A stretch of 30,108 bases of DNA from JARRON01 sp037383845 (GTDB lineage: Bacteria; Pseudomonadota; Gammaproteobacteria; Steroidobacterales; XN24): NCBI GenBank assembly GCA_037383845.1, contig JARRON010000025.1, forward strand, positions 1-30,108. The letters run 5' to 3'. A program made the position numbers and the translations under genes. Shown piece after piece: positions 21,509-29,649 of the stretch; position 1 is the first letter of the stretch, and each line of letters starts with the position of its first letter. The notes below the pieces were generated by a model. That model saw only the letters and a list, made by a program, of their open reading frames with translations. It did no database searches and was not told where the DNA came from.

Positions 21509-22288
21509 CTATTCTCCTGCCGCGGACGCCACGCTGTTCGTCCCGCCGGTCTCTTCCCGGACGGCCCGGACAATAAATCGCTGGGGCGCATGGCCCACAA
21601 AATAGAACGGATAGCAGGTCACCAGGGTCAGTGCGTCTTCATCGGTGGGCGCCAGCACGCCCACCTCCGAGGGATCGACGATCCAGGTATCGGTGACCCG
21701 GTAGGAAAGGCTCTCCTGGAGGGTGACCAGCTCGACCCGGTGCCCCGGCTCGATGTCTTTAAGCGGCCGGAAGAATCCGTCCCGGTGACCGGCCAGGCCG
21801 ATATTCCCCTGCGCGCCCGGCAGGGGGGTGCCTTCGATGTGGCCGACGCCGCGATTCAGCGTAAGCTCGTCGGTGCCCCTCAGCACCGCGACCTCCACCC
21901 CCACGTCAGGGATCCTCAGCATGGCCAGGGGAAGGCGGTCATCGGCCGCCACGGCGTGGCGATAGTCCTCGACCCGGGTCGGCGACCACAAAGAGAAATC
22001 CGGTGACGCCGCGGTCTCCATCTCCGCGAGCCGACGGCCGGCGGTGGGGTCACGTCCGTCGGCGGGCGTCGCCGGGAGGTCTGCATCGGCCCCGGATTCC
22101 TCCGCGGCCCTGGCCGCCTGCACCACCGCGCGAGCCGCCTCGAACGCGGAAGTATCTGCCTGGGACGTCAGCGCCCGGTGACCGTAACCCGCGGCTGTCG
22201 CGGCCAGCAGGACGAGACCGGCGATCCATGCTGAACGCTCCAGCACAAGAACGGAACGGGACCGACGGGTTCGGGAAGACCGGGACAT
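21509..22288 (-). CDS. Sortase (class D-like) of a Gram-negative bacterium
   Basis: The 259-residue protein has a basic N terminus, one membrane helix (about 20-37), a long linker to about 110, and a sortase domain. Catalytic residues are H168 (GLAGHRDGFF), C225 (TLVTCYPFYF) and R237 (PQRFIVRA). LAMLRIPDVGVEVAVLRG and LNRGVGHIEGTPLPG match class D and related sortases. These anchor substrates by cutting at an LPxTG-like motif. No protein here carries a sorting signal, so its substrate lies elsewhere or the activity differs. ATG 22288 lacks a Shine-Dalgarno, but a TACAAT lies eight bases upstream. Confidence 0.93.
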   Translation of the reverse strand: MSRSSRTRRSRSVLVLERSAWIAGLVLLAATAAGYGHRALTSQADTSAFEAARAVVQAARAAEESGADADLPATPADGRDPTAGRRLAEMETAASPDFSLWSPTRVEDYRHAVAADDRLPLAMLRIPDVGVEVAVLRGTDELTLNRGVGHIEGTPLPGAQGNIGLAGHRDGFFRPLKDIEPGHRVELVTLQESLSYRVTDTWIVDPSEVGVLAPTDEDALTLVTCYPFYFVGHAPQRFIVRAVREETGGTNSVASAAGE

Positions 22289-22296
22289 GGTGCGGG

Positions 22297-22302
22297 ATTG
22301 TA
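22297..22302 (-). promoter_or_regulatory. Possible -10 element directly before the sortase start
   Basis: TACAAT on the minus strand is eight bases before the ATG at 22288, which would put the transcript start at or beside the ATG (leaderless mRNA). No good -35 is seen. Transcription may instead come from the genes upstream. Confidence 0.3.
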
Positions 22303-22328
22303 CCCACAGGTCCCGGCCTCCCGCATCC

Positions 22329-22553
22329 TCAGTGACCCGAGGACATCCCGTGCTGGCAGGGCAACAGGGACAGAGCGGCCAGGTAGACCACGTTCAGGGG
22401 CGGCACGACGCCCAGCAGCACGGCGCAGAGGCCGGCCAGCCGCCGGGACCGGCCCCTGTGGCCGGCGGCCACCACCGCGACGGCGGCGACTGCGACATTG
22501 AACAGCAGTACCAGGACGAACAGAACCCAGGAATATTCAAGCTCAATGCTCAC
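22329..22553 (-). CDS. Small two-helix membrane protein
   Basis: The 74-residue protein has two hydrophobic helices (about 8-30 and 38-62) joined by a basic loop (GHRGRSRRL), which places the loop in the cytosol by the positive-inside rule. It ends with CQHGMSSGH. The GTG start at 22553 is well supported: AAGGAGG lies five bases before it. I recognise no family. It lies between the secreted protein and the sortase on the same strand with short gaps (52 and 40 bases), so it is probably part of their operon. Confidence 0.72.
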   Translation of the reverse strand: MSIELEYSWVLFVLVLLFNVAVAAVAVVAAGHRGRSRRLAGLCAVLLGVVPPLNVVYLAALSLLPCQHGMSSGH

Positions 22554-22605
22554 ATCAGCCTCCTTGTGACCTTCCCGCGGGCGGCGTCGTGCCGCGCCCC
22601 TCAGC

Positions 22606-23439
22606 CTACCTTTGCCGGCGCTTCCAGCAAACCACCTCGTCCTGCGTGCGCACGCAGACCACGGTCGTCTTCTGCGTGGACGGAGCGATAGCCAGACGCA
22701 CGCGGTACAGATACGCCTGGCGCTCGAAGAGGCTCTGGTTATAGGCGTCCTCGTAGTTGGCCGAGAAACCGTAGAAGGACTCCAGGTCGTCGGGAATGGC
22801 GTTGCCCTCGCTGTCCCGCGCCGAGCCGTCCACGTAGCGGAACTTGAAGATGTGCAGCTCCGAGTCGGTGGGTTCCAGGTCGGTCAGCCGGAAGCGCCCG
22901 GACGTGCCGTCGGCGAAGTGCACGGTCACGTAGATGTCCGCCGACCAGACCATCTCCGGCAGGAGCTTCAGCACCGAGCCGAGCACGCCGTTGGCGAAGG
23001 CCGTGAGGTTCCGGTTCAGTGCCGCTGAGACGGCCTCCTCGCTCGCCGCGGAATAGAACACTTCCGTGACCGAATCCACCGGCGCGCCCGGCGGCAGGTC
23101 GATGCCCGACTTCAGCAGCCCGGCCGCCTGATGCCAGTCGCCGGCAAGGATCTCGAACTCCCGGGACCAGGTCCGGTCCGGGGCTTCCGGCCAGGCCATG
23201 GCATAAGGGAATCCGCCCACAAGCCTCACCTCGACGGTGTAGCGGCGCAGCCGCTGGTTGGGCGTGTCGACGACGTAGACGTCCTGCCGCGTCTCCCGAA
23301 GCCTCAGGGGCACCTGCGCCTGAGCCATTCGGCGCGCCTCGGTATCCGTGCAGCCGTGACATGCGGTCACCATGGGCCGGGCGTCGGCGACGGCTCCGGC
23401 CAGCAGGAGCAGTGCTCCTGTCAGCATCCTTGCGTACAT
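22606..23439 (-). CDS. Secreted protein of unknown function
   Basis: The 277-residue protein begins with a signal peptide (MYARMLTGALLLLAGAVADA, cleavage likely near ADA-RPM). A CHGC pair follows near the mature N terminus, then mixed alpha/beta sequence with YTVEVRLVGGFPYAMAWPEA, ADIYVTVHFADGTSGRFRL and a C-terminal KTTVVCVRTQDEVVCWKRR. The paired cysteines could form disulfides in the periplasm or outside. It has no LPxTG motif or C-terminal membrane anchor, so it is not an obvious substrate of the nearby sortase. ATG 23439 has GGAGGAG seven bases upstream, a strong start. I do not recognise the family. Confidence 0.78.
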   Translation of the reverse strand: MYARMLTGALLLLAGAVADARPMVTACHGCTDTEARRMAQAQVPLRLRETRQDVYVVDTPNQRLRRYTVEVRLVGGFPYAMAWPEAPDRTWSREFEILAGDWHQAAGLLKSGIDLPPGAPVDSVTEVFYSAASEEAVSAALNRNLTAFANGVLGSVLKLLPEMVWSADIYVTVHFADGTSGRFRLTDLEPTDSELHIFKFRYVDGSARDSEGNAIPDDLESFYGFSANYEDAYNQSLFERQAYLYRVRLAIAPSTQKTTVVCVRTQDEVVCWKRRQR

Positions 23440-23547
23440 GTTGTCTCCTCCGGTTGCTTGGAGCCCGGACGTTCGGGCCCCGGGGACCCAGCATCCGGCG
23501 ACGGGAGGCCGCCGGACAGGAGATGAAACCGGCGGAATAGTCCGGAT

Positions 23548-24198
23548 TCAGCCGACCCGGGAGGACTGTGCCTCGCGCCCGGGCGTCCCGCAGGAGAGCC
23601 GGCGAATCTGCCTGTCGTGAATTCGGCCCAGCACGATCAGCGCCGTGAGCGCCCCCAGCAGGCAGAAGAACATGTCGTCCTGCGTGTCCCACACGTAGCC
23701 CTGGGTGCCCAGGAACGCATCGGCAGCCGCCCCGGAGAGCAGTGCCACCCACCATTCCACGAGCTCGTAGAAAGCACTGATGGCCAGGCAGATGCAAACC
23801 ACGATGAAAAACAGCCACGGTCCGCGCCGTACGACGTCCAGCCGAATCAGGATTTCCCGGGCGAGGATGGCCGGGACGAATCCCTGGGCGAAGTGACCGA
23901 TCTTGTCGTAGTTGTTCCGCTCGAAACCGAACCAGTCCTGCATCCAGAACCCCAGGGGAACCTCGGCGTAGGTGTAGCGGCCGCCCACCATGAGGATGAC
24001 GCAGTGGGCCAGCACGAGCCAGCAGGCCAGCGGCGTGAGGGGGAAGCGGTTCCGGGTCGCGGCAAGGATGACCAGCGCGGCGACGGCGGGCGCCACCTCG
24101 AGGGCCCAGGTGGGATAGTCGTGGGGCGAAACCACAGACCAGGCGAAGACCCCGAGGAAGACCGCCAGCCAAACGCCGGCACGAAGCGCAGTCGTCAT
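23548..24198 (-). CDS. DUF2238 (YjdF-like) inner-membrane protein
   Basis: The 216-residue protein has about six membrane helices. It carries the DUF2238 landmarks HCVILMVGGRYTYAEVPLG, NNYDKIGHFAQGFVPA, SAFYELVEWWVALLSG and GYVWDTQDDMFFCLLGA, as in E. coli YjdF. Conserved H, D, E and W residues near the membrane suggest an active site or ion path, but the function is unknown. ATG 24198 forms an ATGA overlap with a TGA that ends a 50-codon open stretch continuing from the small gene at 24348-24563. The secreted-protein gene follows after a gap of 108 bases. Confidence 0.9.
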   Translation of the reverse strand: MTTALRAGVWLAVFLGVFAWSVVSPHDYPTWALEVAPAVAALVILAATRNRFPLTPLACWLVLAHCVILMVGGRYTYAEVPLGFWMQDWFGFERNNYDKIGHFAQGFVPAILAREILIRLDVVRRGPWLFFIVVCICLAISAFYELVEWWVALLSGAAADAFLGTQGYVWDTQDDMFFCLLGALTALIVLGRIHDRQIRRLSCGTPGREAQSSRVG

Positions 24199-24347
24199 GA
24201 TCCGGCCCTCACGGCCGTGGCCGCATCCCGGGCGCCGCGCTCAGGACCCGCGCCCGACGGCGCATCGGCCGCGGGACTGCAGGCCTTGCAGTGGTGCTGC
24301 CCGGCCAGGACCCAGGCGGCCTCGCCGGGTCCGGTACACCGGCCTTT
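24195..24347 (-). other. In-frame 50-codon continuation after the TGA of the CPHC protein
   Basis: Directly after the TGA at 24350-24348 the same frame stays open for 50 codons. It reads KGRCTGPGEAAWVLAGQHHC then KACSPAADAPSGAG and onward, and ends at a TGA that forms an ATGA overlap with the DUF2238 start. It has no start codon of its own near its beginning and contains a CxxC. It could be read-through, the tail of a gene broken by a nonsense change, or plain untranslated leader. Confidence 0.25.
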
Positions 24348-24563
24348 TCAGTGGAGCTCGCAGTCCGGCGGGGCGCTTTGCTCTTCACCGCCCAGCGCCA
24401 CGTTGACTGCCTCGCCCACGCAGTGGGGGCAGACCGTCAGATACACGCCCTTGTCGTCAACGTTTACGTCGAAGGTCACCGAGTAGTCCCCGATGAATAC
24501 GTCCACCTGGCCTGCCTCCTGAAGCTCCCGGATGGCGTCGGCGATCTGCTGCCAGCGACTCAT
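24348..24563 (-). CDS. Small CPHC-containing hypothetical protein
   Basis: A 71-residue protein: a helical N terminus (MSRWQQIADAIRELQEAG), a beta-rich middle (VDVFIGDYSVTFDVNVDDKG), then VCPHCVGEAVNVALGG and a final DCELH. The CPHC pair and a third cysteine suggest metal binding or redox. There is no signal peptide. ATG 24563 has GGGAG seven bases upstream. I recognise no family. The frame continues open after the TGA (see the entry at 24195), so the gene may once have been, or may still be, longer. Confidence 0.65.
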   Translation of the reverse strand: MSRWQQIADAIRELQEAGQVDVFIGDYSVTFDVNVDDKGVYLTVCPHCVGEAVNVALGGEEQSAPPDCELH

Positions 24564-24636
24564 GGTCTGTCTCCCGGCCCCTTGCGGTTGCCCAATTGTA
24601 TGCCCGGACGGCCGGTTAGTCGCCTGCGGCCCGGGC

Positions 24637-26577
24637 TCAGCGCGCCGACGCGGCGTCGGCGGATCCGGACGCCGATCCTTCGGCCAGGTATTTCCTGAAG
24701 AAAGCGTCCATGGCCTCGTAGAGCTCGATGCGGTTGGCCTCCTTGGAGAAACCGTGACCCTCGTCGGCCTTGATCATGACCTCATGGGTCTTGCCGTGCT
24801 CTTCGAGGGCGTCGATCAGCACCCTGGCCTGGCGGATTTCCACCCGTGGATCACGAACGCCATGCACCACGAACACCGGGTCGTCGATGCTCTCCACCAG
24901 GTTGATGGGGGACGTCCTGCGCATCCGCTCGCCGTCGGACTCCGGGTCACCGACGGCCGCCTCGAACCAGGCCCGGCTGGCATCGAACCTCGCGTCCCAC
25001 TCGTAAAGCATCTCGAGGTCGACGACGCCGACATAGTTCACGCCGCAGCGATACAGTTCCGGGGTCATGGTCAGCCCGGCCATGGTGGCGTAACCGCCGT
25101 AGCTCGCCCCGTAGATGCACACCCGGTCAGGATCGGCGATGCCGCGGTCGATCGCCCACTTCACGCCGTCGGTGACGTCGTTCTGCATCTCCAGGCCCCA
25201 GCGCCCGTAGCCGATATCCACGAAACGCTTTCCGTAACCGCCGGAGCCCCGGAAGTTCATCTGCAGCACGGCGTAGCCCCGGTTGGCCAGGAACTGCAGC
25301 TCCGGGTTGAAGCCCCAGACGTCCCGGACACCGTAGGGACCGCCGTGGGGATTGACGATCAGCGGGAGGTCCTCGGCTTCCTTCCCCGGTGGCAGCGTGA
25401 GATAGCCATGGATGGTCTCCCCGTCCCTGGCCTTGTAGGTCACCGGCCGGATCTCCGCCATCAGGTCCGGGTCGATCCACGGCCGGCTTTCGCCGACGGA
25501 CTTCAGGGACCGCGCCTGGCGATCCAGCAGGTAGTAGGACGGCGGCGTCCGGTCGTTGTAGGCAGTGATGACGATGCGCTGGTCATCACCGCCCATGCTG
25601 GAGAAACGGTTAATGGTGCCGGGGAGGGCCTGGTCGATGCCGGCCTGCAGGGCCGCCCACTCGTCGCTGACGAAGTGCCAGCGGGGAGCGTCGGTGACGT
25701 ATGCCGCGGCGATGAGTTCCTTGCTGTCCCTGGCCAGGGCCACGTCGGCGACGTCCACTTCATCGTGGCCGAAGATCATCTCACCGAACGCCTTCTCTTC
25801 CGGGTCGTAGAGGTAAAGGGCTGCGGTATCCCGGCCGAGGTTGGAGAGCACGTAAAGCTTGCTGTTGTCGGCGGTGAAGGCCACTGGCGCCCAGCTCTCC
25901 TCCCCCCAGCCGAACTCGCCAAGGCTCACCCACTCGGAGTCGTCGTCTGACCGGTACAGGATGCGGCTGATGAGTTTGCCGGGCTCGCCCAGGTCGCTGA
26001 TGCCGATGCGCACGACCCCGTCGTGGTCAGCCAGCCACGCCCGCACGTAACCCGGGTTCAGGATTTCCTTCTTCTGCCGGCCCGTATTGACGTTCATCCG
26101 GTACACGTCGGGGTAGAACTTCCGCTCCTCGTTGCTGCTCACGAGGATCTCGTCCGGATCGTCCTCCAGGATGTTGAGAATCCCCACCTGGCTGGGCGCG
26201 AAGGTCACGCCCTTGGCGCCCTCGAACAGCAGTCGGCCCCGGGAGCCGTCCCGGTCGATGCCGTACATGCTGAAGGATTCGTTGCCGTCGGCGTCAACAA
26301 AGAAGACGAGACGATCGTTGTTCACCCAGGTGAAACTCGCGATGTCGTTCTGACCCTCGCCCAGGCTGGTCACCACCGTCGGCTCGTAGGAGGCGGCGTC
26401 CAGGACCACCAGGTTCCGGCGCCCGCCCACCGGCGCAACCACGCCGATATGCTTTCCGTCCGGGGACAGCTGCACCTGGGCCAGCTCCGGGTTCTTGAAG
26501 AAGGTCTCCACCGGCAATTCTTCCGCCCAGAGTGCCCCGGCCGCCAGCAGCAGCGTGATCGTCAGCAGATTCCTCAT
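24637..26577 (-). CDS. Secreted S9-family peptidase (prolyl oligopeptidase / acylaminoacyl peptidase type)
   Basis: The 646-residue serine peptidase has a signal peptide (RNLLTITLLLAAGALWA). A beta-propeller with WD40-like repeats (QLSPDGKHIGVVAPVGG, FTWVNNDRLVFFVD and others) covers about 25-390, and an alpha/beta hydrolase domain covers about 410-646. The triad is S492 (CIYGASYGGYATM), D576 (HGVRDPRVE) and H608 (DEGHGFSKE). NPHGGPYGVRD supplies the oxyanion-hole region. It likely degrades peptides in the periplasm or outside. ATG 26577 has AGGAG six bases upstream and begins the signal peptide. A TATAGT on the minus strand (26628-26623) is a possible -10. The gene is divergent from the TolB/TPR gene. 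Confidence 0.95.
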   Translation of the reverse strand: MRNLLTITLLLAAGALWAEELPVETFFKNPELAQVQLSPDGKHIGVVAPVGGRRNLVVLDAASYEPTVVTSLGEGQNDIASFTWVNNDRLVFFVDADGNESFSMYGIDRDGSRGRLLFEGAKGVTFAPSQVGILNILEDDPDEILVSSNEERKFYPDVYRMNVNTGRQKKEILNPGYVRAWLADHDGVVRIGISDLGEPGKLISRILYRSDDDSEWVSLGEFGWGEESWAPVAFTADNSKLYVLSNLGRDTAALYLYDPEEKAFGEMIFGHDEVDVADVALARDSKELIAAAYVTDAPRWHFVSDEWAALQAGIDQALPGTINRFSSMGGDDQRIVITAYNDRTPPSYYLLDRQARSLKSVGESRPWIDPDLMAEIRPVTYKARDGETIHGYLTLPPGKEAEDLPLIVNPHGGPYGVRDVWGFNPELQFLANRGYAVLQMNFRGSGGYGKRFVDIGYGRWGLEMQNDVTDGVKWAIDRGIADPDRVCIYGASYGGYATMAGLTMTPELYRCGVNYVGVVDLEMLYEWDARFDASRAWFEAAVGDPESDGERMRRTSPINLVESIDDPVFVVHGVRDPRVEIRQARVLIDALEEHGKTHEVMIKADEGHGFSKEANRIELYEAMDAFFRKYLAEGSASGSADAASAR

Positions 26578-26681
26578 GATCGGCTCCTGTCCCCTCGCAT
26601 CCATCGGTATCCGGTGACGGGCACTATACCGGCCGGCAGCCCCGGAGGCATCCGCCCGCGGGATCCCGGCCAGCGATCTCG

Positions 26682-26709
26682 TTGACACGGCCGAACAAGC
26701 CGTCATGCT
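26682..26709 (+). promoter_or_regulatory. Sigma70-type promoter for the TolB/TPR gene
   Basis: TTGACA (26682-26687), 16 bases, then CATGCT (26704-26709) lie 23 bases before the ATG at 26733. The consensus -35 and the ATGCT core make this one of the clearer promoters in the window. The odd palindrome TTTGGGCCAAA (26709-26719) sits at the expected transcript start and could be an operator. Confidence 0.55.
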
Positions 26710-26732
26710 TTGGGCCAAAGGGGAGCCACCAC

Positions 26733-28295
26733 ATGCGCAGCTTCTTCCGGCAGCTACGGGACCGAAAGGTTTTCAGGGCAGGGATCGTCTACCTGGCCGC
26801 AGCCTGGCTGGTGATGCAGGTGGCCGACGTCGTGATGCCGGCCCTGCACCTTCCTGATTGGTCCCTCACGCTGATCGTCGTGGCGCTGATCATCGGATTT
26901 CCCGTGGCCCTGGTGCTGGCGTGGGCCTTCGAACTCACGCCCGACGGCCTCCGCCCTGACCCGGCGGGCGCCCGGCCGGACGCCGCAGATTCCGACGGAG
27001 ACGCCGCACCGGCACGGGCAGGCAGGGACGGGACGCCGTCAGTGGCCATCCTGCCGTTTCTCGACCTGAGCGCCGACCGGGACAACGAGTATTTCGTCGA
27101 TGGGCTCACCGAAGAGCTTCTGACCTGCCTGGCAGAAGTCCAGGGCCTGCGGGTAGCGTCGCGAACCTCGTGCTTCGCCTTCAAGAACCAGCACGCGGAC
27201 CTGGATACCGTGGCCGACCGGCTGGGTGTCAGCCACGTGATCGAAGGCAGCGTGCGCAAGCACGAAGACCAGCTCCGCATCGCCGTCAAGCTGGTCCAGG
27301 TGGATGCCGACAGCCCGGTGTGGTCTTCCACCTACGACCGGAAGCTGGACGACGTTTTCGCCATCCAGCGCGACATCGCCACCCACGTCGTGGGGGCCCT
27401 GCGCGGTCGGCTTCGTCCGCGGGAACTGGCCGAGGCCACCACCTCGGACCCAAAGGCCTACGAGTACTACCTCCGGGGCCGGGGCTACCTCATGACCCAC
27501 GGCACCCGGCAGATGGAGTTCGCCAGGCAGATGTTCACCCGGGCCGTGGAGATCGACCCGGAATTCGCCCGGGGCTGGAGCGGGCTGGCTGCGGCCTCGG
27601 CAGCACTGGCCATCTACCACGGCGGCGGGGACGAGGCGGCGGAGACCTCCAGCCGGGCCAGCAGCAGGGCCGTGGAGCTCGCGCCGGACCGGGCGGACAG
27701 CCATGCCGTGCGCGGCCTTGCCCTGCTCGCCTCCGGCGAGTTCGAAGCGGCGGGTGCGGCCTTCGAGAAAGCGCTTTCCATCAACCCGGGGCATTTCGAA
27801 GCCCTGTATTACTACGCCCGGGCGTGCGTCCATGAAGGCAAGACCGAGAAGGCCCTGGAGCTGTTCGAGCGGGGCGCGGCCGTCAACCCTGACGACTACG
27901 AGTGCCCCCTGCTGGCCTCCTCCCTCTACAGCCGCCTGGGTGAGGCGGAGGCGTCACGGGAGGCGGCCCGGCGTGGCCTGGAAAACGCCCGCCGGCACCT
28001 CGAGGACTACCCGGACAACCACCGGGCCTACGACATGGGAGCCTGCGCCCTGATCAAGCTGGGAGACTCGGACCAGGCCATGGTCTGGGCGGAAAAGGCA
28101 CGGGCGCTCAGCCCCGCGGACGTGGGCACCCGATACAACGCCGCCTGCGTCTACGCCCAGGCCGGCGAGATCGACATGGCCTTCGAATGCCTGGAAGGAC
28201 TGCCGATTCCACGCTCCTGGGTAGAGAACGACAGCGACCTCGACGCCCTCAGGGACGACCCTCGCTTTGCGAACGTGGGCCGGCCCGACGGCTGA
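26733..28295 (+). CDS. Membrane-anchored TolB-like/TPR protein
   Basis: The 520-residue protein has two N-terminal membrane helices (about 13-32 and 42-63) followed by the FELTPDGLRPD hallmark, then a disordered acidic linker. A TolB-N/FlgO-like domain follows (about 95-215: SVAILPFLDLSADRDNEYFV, DGLTEELLTCLAEV, VIEGSVRK, VWSSTYDRKLDDVFAIQ). TPR repeats run from about 235 to the end (ARQMFTRAVEIDPEFARGW, GAAFEKALSINPGHFEAL, ALELFERGAAVNPDDYECP). Relatives often carry an N-terminal DNA-binding or cyclase domain; this one has neither. It is probably a signalling or scaffold protein, and the function is not established. ATG 26733 has GGGGAG eight bases upstream. The last 47 bases overlap the phoQ-like gene on the other strand. 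Confidence 0.9.
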   Translation: MRSFFRQLRDRKVFRAGIVYLAAAWLVMQVADVVMPALHLPDWSLTLIVVALIIGFPVALVLAWAFELTPDGLRPDPAGARPDAADSDGDAAPARAGRDGTPSVAILPFLDLSADRDNEYFVDGLTEELLTCLAEVQGLRVASRTSCFAFKNQHADLDTVADRLGVSHVIEGSVRKHEDQLRIAVKLVQVDADSPVWSSTYDRKLDDVFAIQRDIATHVVGALRGRLRPRELAEATTSDPKAYEYYLRGRGYLMTHGTRQMEFARQMFTRAVEIDPEFARGWSGLAAASAALAIYHGGGDEAAETSSRASSRAVELAPDRADSHAVRGLALLASGEFEAAGAAFEKALSINPGHFEALYYYARACVHEGKTEKALELFERGAAVNPDDYECPLLASSLYSRLGEAEASREAARRGLENARRHLEDYPDNHRAYDMGACALIKLGDSDQAMVWAEKARALSPADVGTRYNAACVYAQAGEIDMAFECLEGLPIPRSWVENDSDLDALRDDPRFANVGRPDG

Positions 28296-29649
28296 CCCGG
28301 TCCGGGGGCAGGACGACTTCAACGCGGGTTCCGCCGAGGGCGCCGGAACTGCCCAGGACAAGCGAGCCGCCCAGGTCGGCGACGATGTCGCGAACCACCG
28401 CCAGGCCGATGCCCTGGCCGGCCCCTTTAGAGTCCCCCCGGGCCCCGCGCTCCGCCAGGTCGGAGGAACGCGCCGGCAGACCCGGCCCGTCGTCCTCCAC
28501 CACGAGGGTGGCCGCCTGCGGCGACACCTCGGCGGCCACCCGGACCCGGCTTCTGGCCCACTTGGCGGCGTTGTCCATCAGGTTGCCCAGGACTTCCGCC
28601 AGGTCGCCACGCTGACCCAGGAAGCAGAGGCCGGCGGGGACCTCCAGGTCCCACTGCCGGGCCGTCTCGGCATGCACCTTGTCCAGGGCCTCGGCGGTGC
28701 TTCGTACCAGCGGTGCCACCGCGACCGCGTGCCCCCCCAGTCCGGACGGTCCCGCCGACGCGGCCCGGGAGAGCTGGTAGGCCACGATGTCGTCCATGCG
28801 TTCCACGGCCTGGTCCACCTCGGGCGGGAGATCATGCCGGCTGGAGAGGCTGCTGCGGATCACCGCCAGGGGCGTCTTGAGACTGTGGGCCAGGTTGTCC
28901 AGGGTTTCGCGATAGCGGGCGGCCCGGGCCCGCTCCGCCGACACCAGGGCGTTGAGCCGGGAGGTGAGGGCCGCCAGCTCCTCCGGGTAACCATCGCTCA
29001 GCCTCTCCCGCCGGCCCGTCTCCATGTCGGCGATCTCCCGTTCCGCCTGGGACAGCGGACGTGACACGAAACTGAGAAGCCACGCCTGCAGCGCCAGCAG
29101 CGCAAGGCCCAGCCCGAGGAACCAGGCGCCGATCTCTCGCCGAAACCGGGCCAGGTCCGCGAAGTAGGCCTCCAGGCTCTCGGAGACGGACACGGTCAGC
29201 GACCGGAAGCCGCCCTCGCCCAGTTCCCACGCCACGCCGAACCGGAGCCGGGCCAGGGCGGCCCCGTCTGCGTCCGCCACCCGGTCGAAGACCGCCTCGC
29301 CGGGGGCCACGGGCCGGCCCGGGTCGGGCCCGGCGGACAGCAGGGACGGCGACGCCCAGGCGATCCCGCCGTCGGCCGCCAGGAACCGGGCGTAAAGCCC
29401 GGAACCCGGTCGTGAAAAGGCCTCGTCCGGGAGCGTCCCTCGCATGGTCACTTTCCCCGGGCCGCCGACCTCTGCCGCCGAAAGCAAGCCGTAGACGCGG
29501 GACTCCAGGAGATCCCGGGTCGCTCGCTGGCTGCTCTCCCGGAACGCGTGATCCAGCGCCGCGCCGGTGACCGAGAGGAAAATCACCAGCAGGAGGGAGC
29601 TGGCGCCGAGGAGGCGCCCCCGGAGCGTCCGCGGCAGTCTAATCTCCAC
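28249..29649 (-). CDS. phoQ: PhoQ-like sensor histidine kinase
   Basis: The 466-residue kinase has a first helix (about 14-34), a periplasmic sensor domain (to about 173), a second helix (about 175-195), a HAMP-like linker, and the phospho-acceptor H255 in NLAHSLKTPLAVIRSSL, which is the HSLKTPLAV form typical of PhoQ. The HATPase domain has NLMDNAAKWA, EDDGPGLP and GQGIGLAVVRDI. The sensor domain has no polyacidic patch like that of enteric PhoQ, so Mg2+ sensing of that kind is doubtful. GTG 29649 is preferred: it overlaps the regulator gene by 11 bases and begins a typical kinase N terminus. A GTG 11 codons upstream is also possible. The C-terminal 16 residues overlap the TolB/TPR gene. Confidence 0.88.
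   Translation of the reverse strand: MEIRLPRTLRGRLLGASSLLLVIFLSVTGAALDHAFRESSQRATRDLLESRVYGLLSAAEVGGPGKVTMRGTLPDEAFSRPGSGLYARFLAADGGIAWASPSLLSAGPDPGRPVAPGEAVFDRVADADGAALARLRFGVAWELGEGGFRSLTVSVSESLEAYFADLARFRREIGAWFLGLGLALLALQAWLLSFVSRPLSQAEREIADMETGRRERLSDGYPEELAALTSRLNALVSAERARAARYRETLDNLAHSLKTPLAVIRSSLSSRHDLPPEVDQAVERMDDIVAYQLSRAASAGPSGLGGHAVAVAPLVRSTAEALDKVHAETARQWDLEVPAGLCFLGQRGDLAEVLGNLMDNAAKWARSRVRVAAEVSPQAATLVVEDDGPGLPARSSDLAERGARGDSKGAGQGIGLAVVRDIVADLGGSLVLGSSGALGGTRVEVVLPPDRVSRRAGPRSQSEGRP

Noticed and set aside
22739..24172. A 477-codon leftward frame spanning the secreted protein and the DUF2238 gene
   Set aside because: It is an out-of-frame shadow. Both genes it crosses have strong ribosome binding sites or family motifs in another frame, and the intergenic 108 bases would be coding only in this frame.
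24320..24347. SECIS element after the TGA at 24348-24350
   Set aside because: Only the short palindrome CCGGTGTACCGG is present, with almost no loop. Without other selenium genes in view it cannot be called.
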